Positions 47,836 to 56,193 of a stretch of 64,000 bases of DNA are shown one piece after another. Numbering within the stretch: position 1 is the stretch's first letter; each line of letters starts with the position of its first letter. Where the stretch lies: positions 1 through 64,000 of the forward strand of contig CAILCI010000029.1 in assembly GCA_903832625.1 (NCBI GenBank), given 5' to 3'. The notes under the pieces were generated by a model. It worked only from the letters and a program-made list of their open reading frames with translations. It was not told the origin of the DNA and did not search any database. This DNA comes from an uncultured Burkholderiales bacterium. GTDB taxonomy: Bacteria; Pseudomonadota; Gammaproteobacteria; Burkholderiales; Burkholderiaceae_C. The position numbers and the translations under genes are program-made.

Positions 47836-49689
47836 TTATTGAGGCGTCAACGTGTGGGGCGCAGTGCCTGCGTGCAGGGCTTGCACCAAGGCGTCGCGGT
47901 GCTTGAGCACAGCGCGTTGGTTGATCGAGCCTTTGTCGGTGACTTCGCCCTTGTCAATCGACGGCGGCTCGCTCAGCAAGACCAGCCGCGCCACGCGGTT
48001 GGCGCTGCCTGTGGCGGTTTTCGCCAGTGTGTTGACCACATGTTGAAAATGCGTTTGCACAGGTGTGCTGGCCAGCACATCGGCCAACGGCGCATCGGCG
48101 GCCAAACCACTCAAACCGCGCACGGCAGCCGTTGGAAACACCATGGCGCCAACTTCGTGCAAGTTCAAACCGGTGATGACCACGTCTTGCACATAGGGCG
48201 CACCCGCTGCAATGATCTTGGCGCGCAAAGGCCCCACGCTGACAAACGTGCCCGTGGCGAGTTTGAAGTCTTCGGCAATGCGGCCATCGAACTTCAGGCC
48301 TTGGTGGATGTCGTTCTCGTCAATCCACTTGACGGCATCGCCGGTGCACAAAAAGCCTTCTTCGTCAAAGGCTTCCGCGGTTTCTTGGGGCGCACGCCAG
48401 TAGCCCGGCGTGACGTTGGGGCCTTTGTAGCGCACCTCGACTTTGTCGCCATTGGGCACGAGTTTGAGTTCCATGCCTGCGGTGGGCAAACCCAAGTCGC
48501 CCGCTCTGGAATGGGGGCTGGTCACGAAGATGGCAAACGGCCCCGATTCGGTCATGCCCAAGCCCGTGGTCATGGCAATGCGTTCGCCCACTTCGCGCTC
48601 TTGGCTCTCGTACAAACTGTCCCAAATCGGTTGCGCCAAGGCGGCGCCTGCGTAGAAAAACATCTTGACGCGGCTGAGCAAGTTTTTGCGCAGCGCATCG
48701 TCGGTTTTCATGGCGTTGGCAATGGCTTCAAAACCTGTGGGCACGTTGAAGTAGACGCTGGGCGCAATCTCGCGCAGGTTGCGCAAGGTCTCGCCAATCA
48801 GGGCGGGCGTGGGTTTGCCGTCGTCGATGTAGAGCGTGCCGCCGTTGTAGATGGTCATGCCAAAGTTGTGGTTGCCACCAAAGGTGTGGTTCCACGGCAG
48901 CCAATCCACCAGCACCAAAGGACGCTCGGCCAACACCGGCATGGAGGCAATCATTTGCTGTTGGTTGGCGCACCACAGGCGCTGCGTGTTGATGACGGCC
49001 TTGGGCATCTTGGTCGAGCCCGAGGTGAACAAAAATTTCACAATCGTGTCGGGGCCTGTGGCGGCCATGGCGGCATCGACTGCCGCAGTGTCTGCGGTGG
49101 CCAGCAAGTCAGCAAACGATGTGCTGGCGCGGCCTTCTATCGTGCCTTCGTTCAAGATCACCGCAACGTCGTGACCAACGGCGGCTTGAATGGCTTTGCC
49201 ATAACGCGCTGCATCCGCCGCAAACACCAAACCCGGCGTGAGCGTGCTCATGATGTGGCGCAGCTTGTCGTAGTCTTGGCTGATGGTGGAATAGGCGGGC
49301 GACGCTGGGCAATACGGCACACCGGCCATCATGCAGCCCAGCGCCATCAAGGCGTGCTCCAAATCGTTTTCCGACAAGATCACCACCGGATGCTGTTCAT
49401 TCAAACCCCGGTCAATCAGCGCTTGCGCAATGCGTCGCGCTGAAGCATAGGCTTGGCCGTAGCTCAGGTGCTGCCAATCGCCTCTGCTGCCATCGGCGTT
49501 TTTGCGGCGACGTGCAAACAGCGTCAAATCGGGCTCGGTTTGCGCCCAATGCAGCAAACGGTCGGTCATGCGCTGGGCATAAGCGGGCAGCGGGGTGTCG
49601 GCCACCATGTAGCGCACGCCGTTGTGGCTTTCGCGCAGCGTGGCGCGGGTCACGCCAAAAGTCATGGGTCTGAATGTGGCAGCGCTCAT
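47836..49689 (-). CDS. fcs: Feruloyl-CoA synthetase
   Basis: This 617-residue adenylate-forming enzyme is typical in length for feruloyl-CoA synthetases. It contains the P-loop FLFTSGSTKMPKAVINTQRL, VLVDWLPWNHTFGGNHNFGM, AMTTGLGMTESGPFA, and GYWRAPQETAEAFDEEGFLC with TGDAVKWID. It would activate ferulate, p-coumarate or caffeate to the CoA thioester. It is flanked by the crotonase and SDR genes on the same strand with small gaps, together making the core of a CoA-dependent side-chain shortening route. Confidence 0.92.
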   Translation of the reverse strand: MSAATFRPMTFGVTRATLRESHNGVRYMVADTPLPAYAQRMTDRLLHWAQTEPDLTLFARRRKNADGSRGDWQHLSYGQAYASARRIAQALIDRGLNEQHPVVILSENDLEHALMALGCMMAGVPYCPASPAYSTISQDYDKLRHIMSTLTPGLVFAADAARYGKAIQAAVGHDVAVILNEGTIEGRASTSFADLLATADTAAVDAAMAATGPDTIVKFLFTSGSTKMPKAVINTQRLWCANQQQMIASMPVLAERPLVLVDWLPWNHTFGGNHNFGMTIYNGGTLYIDDGKPTPALIGETLRNLREIAPSVYFNVPTGFEAIANAMKTDDALRKNLLSRVKMFFYAGAALAQPIWDSLYESQEREVGERIAMTTGLGMTESGPFAIFVTSPHSRAGDLGLPTAGMELKLVPNGDKVEVRYKGPNVTPGYWRAPQETAEAFDEEGFLCTGDAVKWIDENDIHQGLKFDGRIAEDFKLATGTFVSVGPLRAKIIAAGAPYVQDVVITGLNLHEVGAMVFPTAAVRGLSGLAADAPLADVLASTPVQTHFQHVVNTLAKTATGSANRVARLVLLSEPPSIDKGEVTDKGSINQRAVLKHRDALVQALHAGTAPHTLTPQ

Positions 49690-49717
49690 GCAGGTCTCCG
49701 AGTTATTTTTCTGGCGA

Positions 49718-50497
49718 TCAATTTTTTTGAACCTTGGCGGCGCGGCCTTCTAAAAAGTCGCGCACGCGCTGCTTGGCTTCGGGCGCAGATTGCGCCACCG
49801 ACGCCATCAAGGCCTCGGTCATGAAACCTTGGTCGGCGGGTTGCTCGGCAATGCGGGGCAGGGCGTGCATCAAGGCATAGTTGGTCAGCGGTGCGTTGGT
49901 GGCGATGCGCTCGGCCAAGGCAAAAGCTTTGTCAAACGACGTGCCGTTGGGCACGAGGTATTGGGCAAAACCCACGCGCTCGCCGTCCACGGCGTTGTAG
50001 ACGCGGCCTGTCATCATCATGTCGGTCATGCGCGCCACGCCAATCAAACGCGGAATACGCACCGAGCCGCCGCCGCCCACAAAAATTCCGCGCGAGCCTT
50101 CAGGCAGTGCGTAAAACGTGGTCTCGTCGGCCACGCGAATGTGGCAGGCGCTGGCCAACTCCAAGCCGCCGCCCACCACGGCACCGTGCAAAGCCGCAAC
50201 CACAGGCACGGGGCCGTATTGCAAACGCTCCAGCGCGACGTGCCATGAACGTGAATGCATCAGGCCTTGGCCTGCGTCGCGTTCTTTGAGTTCGCTCAAA
50301 TCCAGGCCAGCACAAAAATGTTCGCCGTCGCCGTCAATCACCGCTGCTTTGGCGTGCTCGGGCAGGTTTTCGAAAATTTTGCGGATCGAGGCCACCAAGC
50401 CATCGCTCAGAGCGTTGCGTTTGGCCGGGCGGGTCAGGCGGATGACGGCAATGTCGCCGCGCATTTCAAAGTGAATGTCTGCCGTGCTGAGGGTCAT
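49718..50497 (-). CDS. Crotonase-family enoyl-CoA hydratase
   Basis: This 259-residue crotonase has the oxyanion-hole region GEHFCAGLDLSELKERD, HGAVVGGGLELASACHIRVA, and the active-site stretch ALPEGSRGIFVGGGGSVRIP. The short basic C-terminus is FLEGRAAKVQKN. It is the first gene of the minus-strand cluster and is divergent from the amidohydrolase. I infer hydration of the hydroxycinnamoyl-CoA double bond; the presence of SDR and amidohydrolase genes, and absence of a vanillin dehydrogenase here, favours hydratase over hydratase-lyase action. Confidence 0.88.
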   Translation of the reverse strand: MTLSTADIHFEMRGDIAVIRLTRPAKRNALSDGLVASIRKIFENLPEHAKAAVIDGDGEHFCAGLDLSELKERDAGQGLMHSRSWHVALERLQYGPVPVVAALHGAVVGGGLELASACHIRVADETTFYALPEGSRGIFVGGGGSVRIPRLIGVARMTDMMMTGRVYNAVDGERVGFAQYLVPNGTSFDKAFALAERIATNAPLTNYALMHALPRIAEQPADQGFMTEALMASVAQSAPEAKQRVRDFLEGRAAKVQKN

Positions 50498-50529
50498 GAT
50501 GATTCTTAAAAAGTCGGGTTTGTAGGGGC

Positions 50530-50571
50530 TTGCATTTGTTTCTGGTTTGAATTATGGTTATGAAAAGTAAC
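50530..50571 (+). promoter_or_regulatory. Candidate promoter with overlapping MarR-type dyad
   Basis: TTGCAT (50530-50535), 17 bases, then TATGGT (50553-50558) resembles a sigma-70 promoter for the amidohydrolase. GTTA-N7-TAAC (50557-50571) overlaps and follows its -10 and could be the operator of the MarR regulator of this locus. This is inference from spacing and symmetry. Confidence 0.35.
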
Positions 50572-50608
50572 TAAATCATTCGGACTTACCCTAGGAGAAA
50601 GCACTTTC

Positions 50609-51478
50609 ATGGACTACAAAAACCTCATCGCCATCGACATTCACACCCATGCCGAGGTGAGTTGTCGCAATCCTTTCGACAACTATGGCGAGGAATACGA
50701 CCGCGCCGCCGACAAATACTTCGGCAGCAACCGTCGTCCCACGATTGACGAAACCGTGGCCTATTACCGCGAGAAAAAAATCGGTCTGGTCATGTTCACG
50801 GTGGACAGCGAATCGCAACTCGGTCGCCGTCGTATTCCCAATGAAGAAATTGCAGACGCCGCCAAAAAGAACAGCGACATGATGATTGCCTTTGCCAGCA
50901 TCGATCCGCACAAAGGCAAGATGGGCGCACGCGAGGCCGAGCGCCTGATTCAAGAAGAGGGCATCAAGGGCTTCAAGTTTCACCCCACGGTGCAGGGCTA
51001 CCACCCCTACGACAAAATGGCGTGGCCGATTTACGAAGTCATCAACCACTACAAACTGCCCGCGATTTTTCACACCGGACACAGCGGCATTGGCAGCGGT
51101 ATGCGCTGCGGCGGCGGCTTGCGTTTGGAGTATTCCAACCCCATGCATTTGGACGATGTGGCCATATCGTTTGGGGACATGCAAATCGTCATGGCGCACC
51201 CCAGTTTTCCGTGGCAAGACGAGGCGCTGAGCGTGGCCACGCACAAACCCAATGTGTGGATTGACCTCTCCGGCTGGAGCCCCAAGTACTTCCCCAAACA
51301 ATTGGTGCAATACGCCAACACCTTGCTCAAAGACCGCGTGTTGTTTGGCAGCGATTACCCGCTCATCACGCCCGAGCGTTGGATGAAAGATTTTGAAGTG
51401 GCGGGCTTCAAGCCCGAGGTCATGCCCGGCATTTTGAAAGACAACGCAGTACGACTTTTGGGGCTGGACAAGGCCTAG
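50609..51478 (+). CDS. Amidohydrolase-2 family hydrolase (beta-ketoacyl-CoA hydrolase candidate)
   Basis: This 289-residue TIM-barrel amidohydrolase has metal ligands visible in IDIHTHAEV (H12, H14), GFKFHPTVQGY, IFHTGHSG, MAHPSFPW and FGSDYPLITPERW. This type of amidohydrolase acts as 4-hydroxyphenyl-beta-ketoacyl-CoA hydrolase in p-coumarate pathways of Rhodopseudomonas-like organisms, releasing the hydroxybenzoate. Its place divergent from the crotonase/Fcs/SDR genes supports that role here, though amidohydrolase-2 members have many substrates. The start has AGGAGA upstream; a strong terminator follows. Confidence 0.85.
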   Translation: MDYKNLIAIDIHTHAEVSCRNPFDNYGEEYDRAADKYFGSNRRPTIDETVAYYREKKIGLVMFTVDSESQLGRRRIPNEEIADAAKKNSDMMIAFASIDPHKGKMGAREAERLIQEEGIKGFKFHPTVQGYHPYDKMAWPIYEVINHYKLPAIFHTGHSGIGSGMRCGGGLRLEYSNPMHLDDVAISFGDMQIVMAHPSFPWQDEALSVATHKPNVWIDLSGWSPKYFPKQLVQYANTLLKDRVLFGSDYPLITPERWMKDFEVAGFKPEVMPGILKDNAVRLLGLDKA

Positions 51479-51516
51479 CCACGATTGCTGCTGTGCAGCA
51501 CACAACCCCCGCTTTG

Positions 51517-51545
51517 AACGCCTGCTTCGCGCAGGCGTTTTTTTT
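51517..51545 (+). terminator. Intrinsic terminator of amidohydrolase gene
   Basis: AACGCCTGC and GCAGGCGTT pair around TTCGC, followed by nine T residues (51537-51545), 38 bases after the stop codon. Confidence 0.92.
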
Positions 51546-51650
51546 GCCTTGAGTGGGGCTTGTTGAATAAATAAGTATTTGTTTTGCCTGATATCGATAT
51601 TGTTTTAATAATTGTTTTTACGTTTTAAGTATTGCTCGAAAGGAAGCGCC

Positions 51651-52415
51651 ATGACCATCGTCGTTGCTGATCCGGTTGAAAGTTTGGTTCTCACGGCCTC
51701 TGGCTATACCTTGCGCTTTGTTCAATCTCAAGCCGATTTAGAGCGCGTGCAGCGCTTGCGCTTTGAGGTCTTCAACTTGGAGTTGAAAGAAGGCTTGGCC
51801 AGCGCCTACCAAACAGGTCTCGACGCCGATGCATGGGACGATGTTTGCACTCATTTGCTGGTCGAGCATGACGACACCCATCAGGTGGTGGGCACTTATC
51901 GAATGCAAACGGGCTGGACGGCCAAAGATGCGCTGGGGTATTACTCGGCGCAAGAGTTCGACATGTGCTTGTATGCCCCCGAACGCGGCCAAATTTTGGA
52001 GTTGGGGCGTGCCTGCATTTCGCAAAAACACCGCAATTTTTCAGTGCTGACCTTGCTGTGGCGCGGTATTGCAGCCTTTGCCAAAGAACATGGCTCGCGC
52101 TATTTGTTGGGTTGCAGCTCGTTGACCTCGCAAAGCCCACAAGAAGCGCACGATGCTTTCATGGTCATGCAGCCGCATATGGCGCCCGAAGAATTCCGCA
52201 CCGTCCCGCAAAAAGGCATGGCCTGCGAGAGCGTGGCGCGGGTGCACAACACACACTACAAGTTGCCCAAATTGTTGTCGGTGTATTTGTCGCTAGGCGC
52301 GTGGGTGTGTGGCCCACCCGCGATGGACACAGAGTTCAAAACCATCGACTTTTTGACCTTGCTCGATTTGCATTCGCCACAAATGCAGTGGCAGCGCAGA
52401 CGCTTTGGGTTTTGA
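51651..52415 (+). CDS. OlsB-like N-acyltransferase (GNAT fold)
   Basis: This 254-residue protein resembles ornithine-lipid synthase OlsB and related N-acyl amino acid synthases. YTLRFVQSQADLERVQRLRF and EVFNLELKEG open the domain, HLLVEHDDTHQVVGTYRMQT follows, and the core is LELGRACISQKHRNFSVLTL with LWRGIAAFAKEHGSRYLLGC. Such enzymes transfer 3-hydroxyacyl chains to an amino acid to make lyso-ornithine lipid. No OlsA-type second acyltransferase is adjacent, so the product is uncertain. The start is the ATG at 51651, behind AAAGGAAG. It is monocistronic; a composite repeat follows the stop. Confidence 0.82.
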   Translation: MTIVVADPVESLVLTASGYTLRFVQSQADLERVQRLRFEVFNLELKEGLASAYQTGLDADAWDDVCTHLLVEHDDTHQVVGTYRMQTGWTAKDALGYYSAQEFDMCLYAPERGQILELGRACISQKHRNFSVLTLLWRGIAAFAKEHGSRYLLGCSSLTSQSPQEAHDAFMVMQPHMAPEEFRTVPQKGMACESVARVHNTHYKLPKLLSVYLSLGAWVCGPPAMDTEFKTIDFLTLLDLHSPQMQWQRRRFGF

Positions 52416-52444
52416 GGTTTTTGTGTTTTACAGGCGATTTTGGT

Positions 52445-52499
52445 GAGATGCTAAAAACCGAAGTGTCCACACTTTGGACACTTCGGTTTTTAGCATCTC
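52445..52499. terminator. 55-bp palindrome, best-conserved copy
   Basis: GAGATGCTAAAAACCGAAG pairs perfectly with its complement across the centre at 52472; the only mismatch in the whole 55 bp is C70/T74 beside the centre. T-runs follow the inner stem on both strands. It lies 30 bases after the OlsB-like stop. Confidence 0.75.
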
Positions 52500-52593
52500 G
52501 ATAAAAGCATTTAAATTGAGATTTATTTAATATTTTTTGCGGTTTTGAACGCACCTCAAAGCAAAGCAAACTTGGTTTCTTGCGAAATTCTGA

Positions 52594-52648
52594 GTTTGAT
52601 AAAAACCTTGACTGTCCACACTGTGGACACTTCAGGTTTTTATCAAAC
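52594..52648. terminator. 55-bp palindrome (second arm type)
   Basis: Same outer arms GTTTGATAAAAACC/GGTTTTTATCAAAC as at 27813, with the exact core TGTCCACA/TGTGGACA around C52621. It lies 50 bases beyond the NRDE stop on the minus strand. Confidence 0.75.
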
Positions 52649-52697
52649 TTTGTTTTTTGCAAGTTTTTGAGTTTGCTTTGAACGCAGGGCTGTTTTT

Positions 52698-53459
52698 TTA
52701 ACGGCTGTCATTGACTGAAAAGCTCAATTGCGTGCGCACCGTCGCTCCCTGCGCATCAAAGCTTTGCTCAGTAAACCTCACGTCGCTGCCACCCATGCGC
52801 ACGATGCTGGAGGCTCGTGTTCCGTATTCGGGTGTTTTGATAAAACAAGACGACAAGGCGCGTTCACGCTCTAGTGCAATACCTGTTTGCGGGAGTTGCG
52901 CATCTGAGGCGGGTTTGGCGTTGCCTAACAAAGCCAGCAAATGAGCGTCATCGCACACGCCTTGCTGCACAGTCAATTGCAAGCTTGCTGTTAAACCCAC
53001 CAACTTTGGCCAAGGCGTGTTGAAGTCAGCATTCGAAACACCGCCAACGCCTGGTGCGATGTCAATCACCCGTGCGTGGCGGCTCTCAAAACCTTTGAGG
53101 CTGACACCGTCAAACAGCAGCAAATTAAACGGGTTGTAGTGGTGGCCCACCGAACACAAATGCTGCAAATAGCTCTCTACGCTGTGCGGGTTGAGCAAAA
53201 AATCGGCCACCAATTGACCGCGTGAGGGCACGTTGTTGCGTTGTTGTGTGGGGGCGCGGTAGTTGGTGAGCACGGCCAGTTTGCCTTGGCGTGTCACGCC
53301 CAACCAAGTGCCGCCGTCTTGCAAATCTTTGCCTGCTAAAAAATCGCCATTCCACCAATGCAGGGCTTGCGTAGGGCGGGCATAAAACTCGTCTCGGTTG
53401 CCGATCAACAGCAAAGGCGAGGGGCTATTGGGTTGCCAGTTCCATGCAATCAGGCACAT
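52698..53459 (-). CDS. NRDE (TANGO2-like) family protein
   Basis: This 253-residue protein begins MCLIAWNWQPNSPSPLLLIG NRDEF, with the N-terminal Cys2 and the NRDE motif that define the family. Later blocks are AGKDLQDGGTWLGVTRQGKL, VLTNYRAPTQ and NVPSRGQLVADFL. The Cys2 and Ntn-like fold suggest an N-terminal nucleophile, although no activity is proven. Eukaryotic and some bacterial relatives have been linked to heme handling. It is the last gene of a six-gene minus-strand operon, 2 bases after the DinB-like gene. Confidence 0.9.
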   Translation of the reverse strand: MCLIAWNWQPNSPSPLLLIGNRDEFYARPTQALHWWNGDFLAGKDLQDGGTWLGVTRQGKLAVLTNYRAPTQQRNNVPSRGQLVADFLLNPHSVESYLQHLCSVGHHYNPFNLLLFDGVSLKGFESRHARVIDIAPGVGGVSNADFNTPWPKLVGLTASLQLTVQQGVCDDAHLLALLGNAKPASDAQLPQTGIALERERALSSCFIKTPEYGTRASSIVRMGGSDVRFTEQSFDAQGATVRTQLSFSVNDSR

Positions 53460-53461
53460 CG

Positions 53462-54022
53462 TCAGCGGTTTTGGCGTTCGTGTGCCAAGGTCGCAGGGGC
53501 TTTGCCAAAGTCTGCACCCATGTCCACGCCCGCTTGCTGTGCATAGTGATGCAGCAAGGCAAAGTGGTGGACGGTGTGTGAAGACAAAAACAGCAATTCG
53601 CGTCCTAGACTGGTGTTGACACTCATTTCAAGCTCGCCCACCGCGCCTGTTTTGAGGGTGGTGCGCAAGGGCGTATCCAAGTGCCAAGATTTTGCCAGAC
53701 GCAATTGAAGCAGAGTAGCGATGAGTTTTTGCAGTTTGGCTGCCGCCATGTCGGGCACATTTTGGAGCAAGACATCACGCTCGCGAGCATCATAAGCAAT
53801 GACTTCGCTCACGCCGTCGATCACATCGATCAAGGCCATGTAGTGTTCCATGATGTGCCGCATATGTGGCCCGACGGCTTGAGAAAAACCAAAGGGTGGC
53901 TTGGCCTCCTTTTGCAGTCGCCGAACCAAGGTCAAGGCCTGCATGAGCAAGTGCGCGTTGTACTGCCACAAGTTGCTCAATTGCTCGCGCGTGGGATCGC
54001 TGCGTGTAGAGGAAGATTCCAT
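53462..54022 (-). CDS. DinB-like four-helix protein
   Basis: This 186-residue, mostly helical protein has the spaced His residues of the DinB/YfiT metal-binding superfamily: GPHMRHIMEHYMALIDVI in the second helix and LSSHTVHHFALLHHYAQQAG in the last. In DinB proteins three such His hold a divalent metal and support thiol-dependent transferase chemistry. The function here is unknown. It lies between the ATP-grasp and NRDE genes with gaps of 13 and 2 bases. Confidence 0.75.
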   Translation of the reverse strand: MESSSTRSDPTREQLSNLWQYNAHLLMQALTLVRRLQKEAKPPFGFSQAVGPHMRHIMEHYMALIDVIDGVSEVIAYDARERDVLLQNVPDMAAAKLQKLIATLLQLRLAKSWHLDTPLRTTLKTGAVGELEMSVNTSLGRELLFLSSHTVHHFALLHHYAQQAGVDMGADFGKAPATLAHERQNR

Positions 54023-54035
54023 GATGGGTTGTGCT

Positions 54036-55151
54036 TTAGTCGGTCAATGGATAAAGAGGCGTGAGGTGTTTTTCGCGTTGGTGCCACTGCCGAAACTCAC
54101 GCAAGCTCAGCGGTCTAAAGCCTCGGTCGCGGTTGGCGCGTCCAATTTGAAACAACAGCTTGTATTGCTTCATCAAATCGCCCCAGGCCTTGAACAAAGA
54201 GACCCGTCTGTCCCATATGTGGGTGCTTTCAGCGCCTGCACCGTTGACCTCGACGACCGTAAACCCGTGGCCTGCTTGGACTTGGGTAAATTCTTCAAAT
54301 CGGATGTCGTAGCGGCCAAAGTAAAACTCTGGGATTTGTTTGGACAAAGCATCAAACCGCGCTTGCATGTCGGGTGTGACCCAATGCGTTCCGTCCCTGA
54401 AAATAGCCCCCCGACTGTGACTGCCCGCAAAGGCCAAGCGAACCGCTTCGCCGGGCGCGGGGACTTGGTCGAGTCTTTGGGCGTGGCGCGGCAAATACAA
54501 GTGGGCGAGTTTTCCAGCCCTCTCGTCAGCCAAAATCAATTCGCGCAAGCTGCGTTTGCCGTCTCCAAACACATACGGAAAATACTTGAGCGTGAGCGAG
54601 ATGATGCGACCTGTATCTTCGCTGGGATGACGGCAATAAAACACACCAGCTTCGCCTTCGAAGGCCACATATTTTTGCAATAAGAACCTGGCGTCGCCCG
54701 GAAAGTTTTGGATGTACTGGTGCAAATCAGAGGCGTCGCGTAGCAATTTGACGCCAGCACCACGGCAACCCATATCGGGCTTGGCCACGATGGGAAACGT
54801 CAACCCCGCCTGTTCCATTTGGTTGCAGCTGCGCTGGAGCAATTCGCGCACAAGGTCTGAGTCCAAGCCGCTGTCTCGCTGCACTGTGATGAAGGGCGCA
54901 AACCACTGTGGCGCATGCCGAATGGCCAACTCCAAAATCCGCGCCTTGGATTCGCCCACAAAGCCTCCGCCCGGAAAAGACGGGTTGGCCACCGTCGGCA
55001 AGGTCCAGCCGCGATAGCGCAGCATCAAGTAAAACGCATACAACAGCACGGGCGGATAAAACGCCCACATCGGCCAAAACTCAAAAACACCCAGCGCACG
55101 CCCCGATGTGTCCAAAGGTGGCATGCCTTGGTGGGGCTGGACTTTATGCAT
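54036..55151 (-). CDS. ATP-grasp family protein (D-Ala-D-Ala ligase-like)
   Basis: This 371-residue protein has an N-terminal region with one membrane-like segment (FWPMWAFYPPVLLYAFYLML, about 25-44). The ATP-grasp fold follows: FPIVAKPDMGCRGAGVKLLR, ARFLLQKYVAFEGEAGVFYC, DGKRSLRELILAD, and metal-binding residues in FYFGRYDIRF and FTVVEVNGAGAESTH. I know such proteins as D-alanine-D-alanine-ligase-like, but the ligated substrates are unknown. The start at 55151 lies inside the end of the DedA-like gene (8-base overlap); the open frame further upstream is antiparallel noise. Confidence 0.85.
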   Translation of the reverse strand: MHKVQPHQGMPPLDTSGRALGVFEFWPMWAFYPPVLLYAFYLMLRYRGWTLPTVANPSFPGGGFVGESKARILELAIRHAPQWFAPFITVQRDSGLDSDLVRELLQRSCNQMEQAGLTFPIVAKPDMGCRGAGVKLLRDASDLHQYIQNFPGDARFLLQKYVAFEGEAGVFYCRHPSEDTGRIISLTLKYFPYVFGDGKRSLRELILADERAGKLAHLYLPRHAQRLDQVPAPGEAVRLAFAGSHSRGAIFRDGTHWVTPDMQARFDALSKQIPEFYFGRYDIRFEEFTQVQAGHGFTVVEVNGAGAESTHIWDRRVSLFKAWGDLMKQYKLLFQIGRANRDRGFRPLSLREFRQWHQREKHLTPLYPLTD

Positions 55152-55701
55152 GTGATCTGCGCCAAATGGCCGAGACCAAGGCCAACGCGGCCATTGGCAG
55201 CACGACGGCCCATGTGGGCGACACTCCAAGGGCTTGGGACAAGGCTTGGCCGCCCAAGGCACTGAGCGCAAACAAGCACGCCGTCCACGTCACCACCGCC
55301 AGCATGACCCAGGCGAAAAAAACAGGCAATGACACGCGCACGAATCCACACGCGCTGTAAGTCACAAAGCGCAAGCCCGGAATGACCCGGGCCAGCAAAA
55401 CCGCGCTGGGCAGTTGCGAAATCAGCTGGGTGCGCCATTGCTCAGTTTGCTGTGTATCCAAGAACTTGCGACGCAACCAGCCGACATGGCGCGCACCCAT
55501 TCCCAGTCCATACAAAAACACATCGCCTGAGGCAATTCCCAGCACCACCGCACCAAAAGCCGCGCCCCAGCTCAAATGGCCTTGCACAGCGGTGGCCACG
55601 CCCGCAGCAATGGCCACATCTTCCAGCCAATAGCTGGTCAACACCAGCCCCAGGGCAAGCCACACCGAATGCGCGAGGGGCTGCAGCATGTCATCAGGCA
55701 T
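55144..55701 (-). CDS. DedA/SNARE-associated family membrane protein
   Basis: This protein of about 185 residues has the DedA-type layout: EDVAIAAGVATAVQGHLSWG, GDVFLYGLGMGARHVGWLRR, then the conserved ARVIPGLRFVTYSACGFVRV with the G-x-R-F core. Helices follow at VFFAWVMLAVVTWTACLFAL and VVLPMAALALVSAIWRR. DedA proteins include polyprenyl-phosphate and lipid flippases. It overlaps the DoxX-like gene by 8 bases and the ATP-grasp gene by 8 bases. The ATG at 55701 is preferred over the upstream open frame. Confidence 0.83.
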   Translation of the reverse strand: MPDDMLQPLAHSVWLALGLVLTSYWLEDVAIAAGVATAVQGHLSWGAAFGAVVLGIASGDVFLYGLGMGARHVGWLRRKFLDTQQTEQWRTQLISQLPSAVLLARVIPGLRFVTYSACGFVRVSLPVFFAWVMLAVVTWTACLFALSALGGQALSQALGVSPTWAVVLPMAALALVSAIWRRSHA

Positions 55702-56176
55702 AGCGCGACTTCCAAAAATCCAACAGATCGGATTTGCGCAAGCCAATCAACACCGCCGAAGCCAGCCAAACGCCGCAGGCAAAATAAAACAACTCGCCAC
55801 CGTCATAGCTGCCGTCTGCGTTGAGAACCTCAATGCCCAAAGGCGTGAACAGGTGGAAAAAAATCGCGCCTGAAATCACGCCCAGCGCCATCAATGCCCC
55901 CAAGGCATGGATCAAGGCCCGACCCGAGGCCAAGCCTCCTACGAGCAGCAAAGACGCCACCAATTCGGCGCTGCCCACCACATAGGCACTGAAAATCCCG
56001 CCTGGCGCAAACAAGCCCGGTGCGCCCAGTCCGGCGGCCCAAGTTTCTAATTTTCCAAAGATGTAGATGGTTTCAGGCGAGTCGCTGAATTTGAAAAACA
56101 GCGATTGCACAAAAATAAACGCAATGTAGGCGGTGAGTGCCCACAACAACAACTGGCTGCGGCGTGAGGTTTGCAT
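55694..56176 (-). CDS. DoxX-like membrane protein
   Basis: This protein of about 160 residues has four predicted helices: LLLWALTAYIAFIFVQSLFF, AYVVGSAELVASLLLVGGLA, HALGALMALGVISGAIFFHL, and FYFACGVWLASAVLIGL. The FVQSLFFKFSDSPET and GSAELVASLLLV parts are typical of DoxX/DoxD-like proteins. Their biochemical role is unclear; links to redox balance have been proposed for some. The start is the ATG at 56176; the upstream 28 residues overlap the YHS gene and look spurious. It is the second gene of the operon. Confidence 0.8.
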   Translation of the reverse strand: MQTSRRSQLLLWALTAYIAFIFVQSLFFKFSDSPETIYIFGKLETWAAGLGAPGLFAPGGIFSAYVVGSAELVASLLLVGGLASGRALIHALGALMALGVISGAIFFHLFTPLGIEVLNADGSYDGGELFYFACGVWLASAVLIGLRKSDLLDFWKSRYA

Positions 56177-56193
56177 GGTGAGTCCTTGGTTGA

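Larger units (their letters stand above)
52436..52678. repeat. Composite palindromic repeat element, copy C
   Basis: Second copy of the element of about 244 bp at 27655-27898, in the same orientation. It has the same two palindromes, 94 bases apart, and the same conserved spacer GCAAAGCAAACTTGGTTTCT. It again fills the gap between convergent transcription units, here the OlsB-like gene and the NRDE gene. Differences cluster in the variable AT-rich part of the spacer and in the palindrome loops. Confidence 0.9.

Noticed and set aside
47794-49443. 549-codon open frame opposite feruloyl-CoA synthetase
   Set aside because: Antisense shadow with His/Gly/Arg-rich composition; no ribosome site.
52336-52662. 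Minus-strand open frame over the composite repeat, similar to one at 27702-27914
   Set aside because: Similarity comes from the shared repeat DNA. Differences between the copies are mostly amino-acid changing and the frames cross long palindromes, so this is not a gene family.
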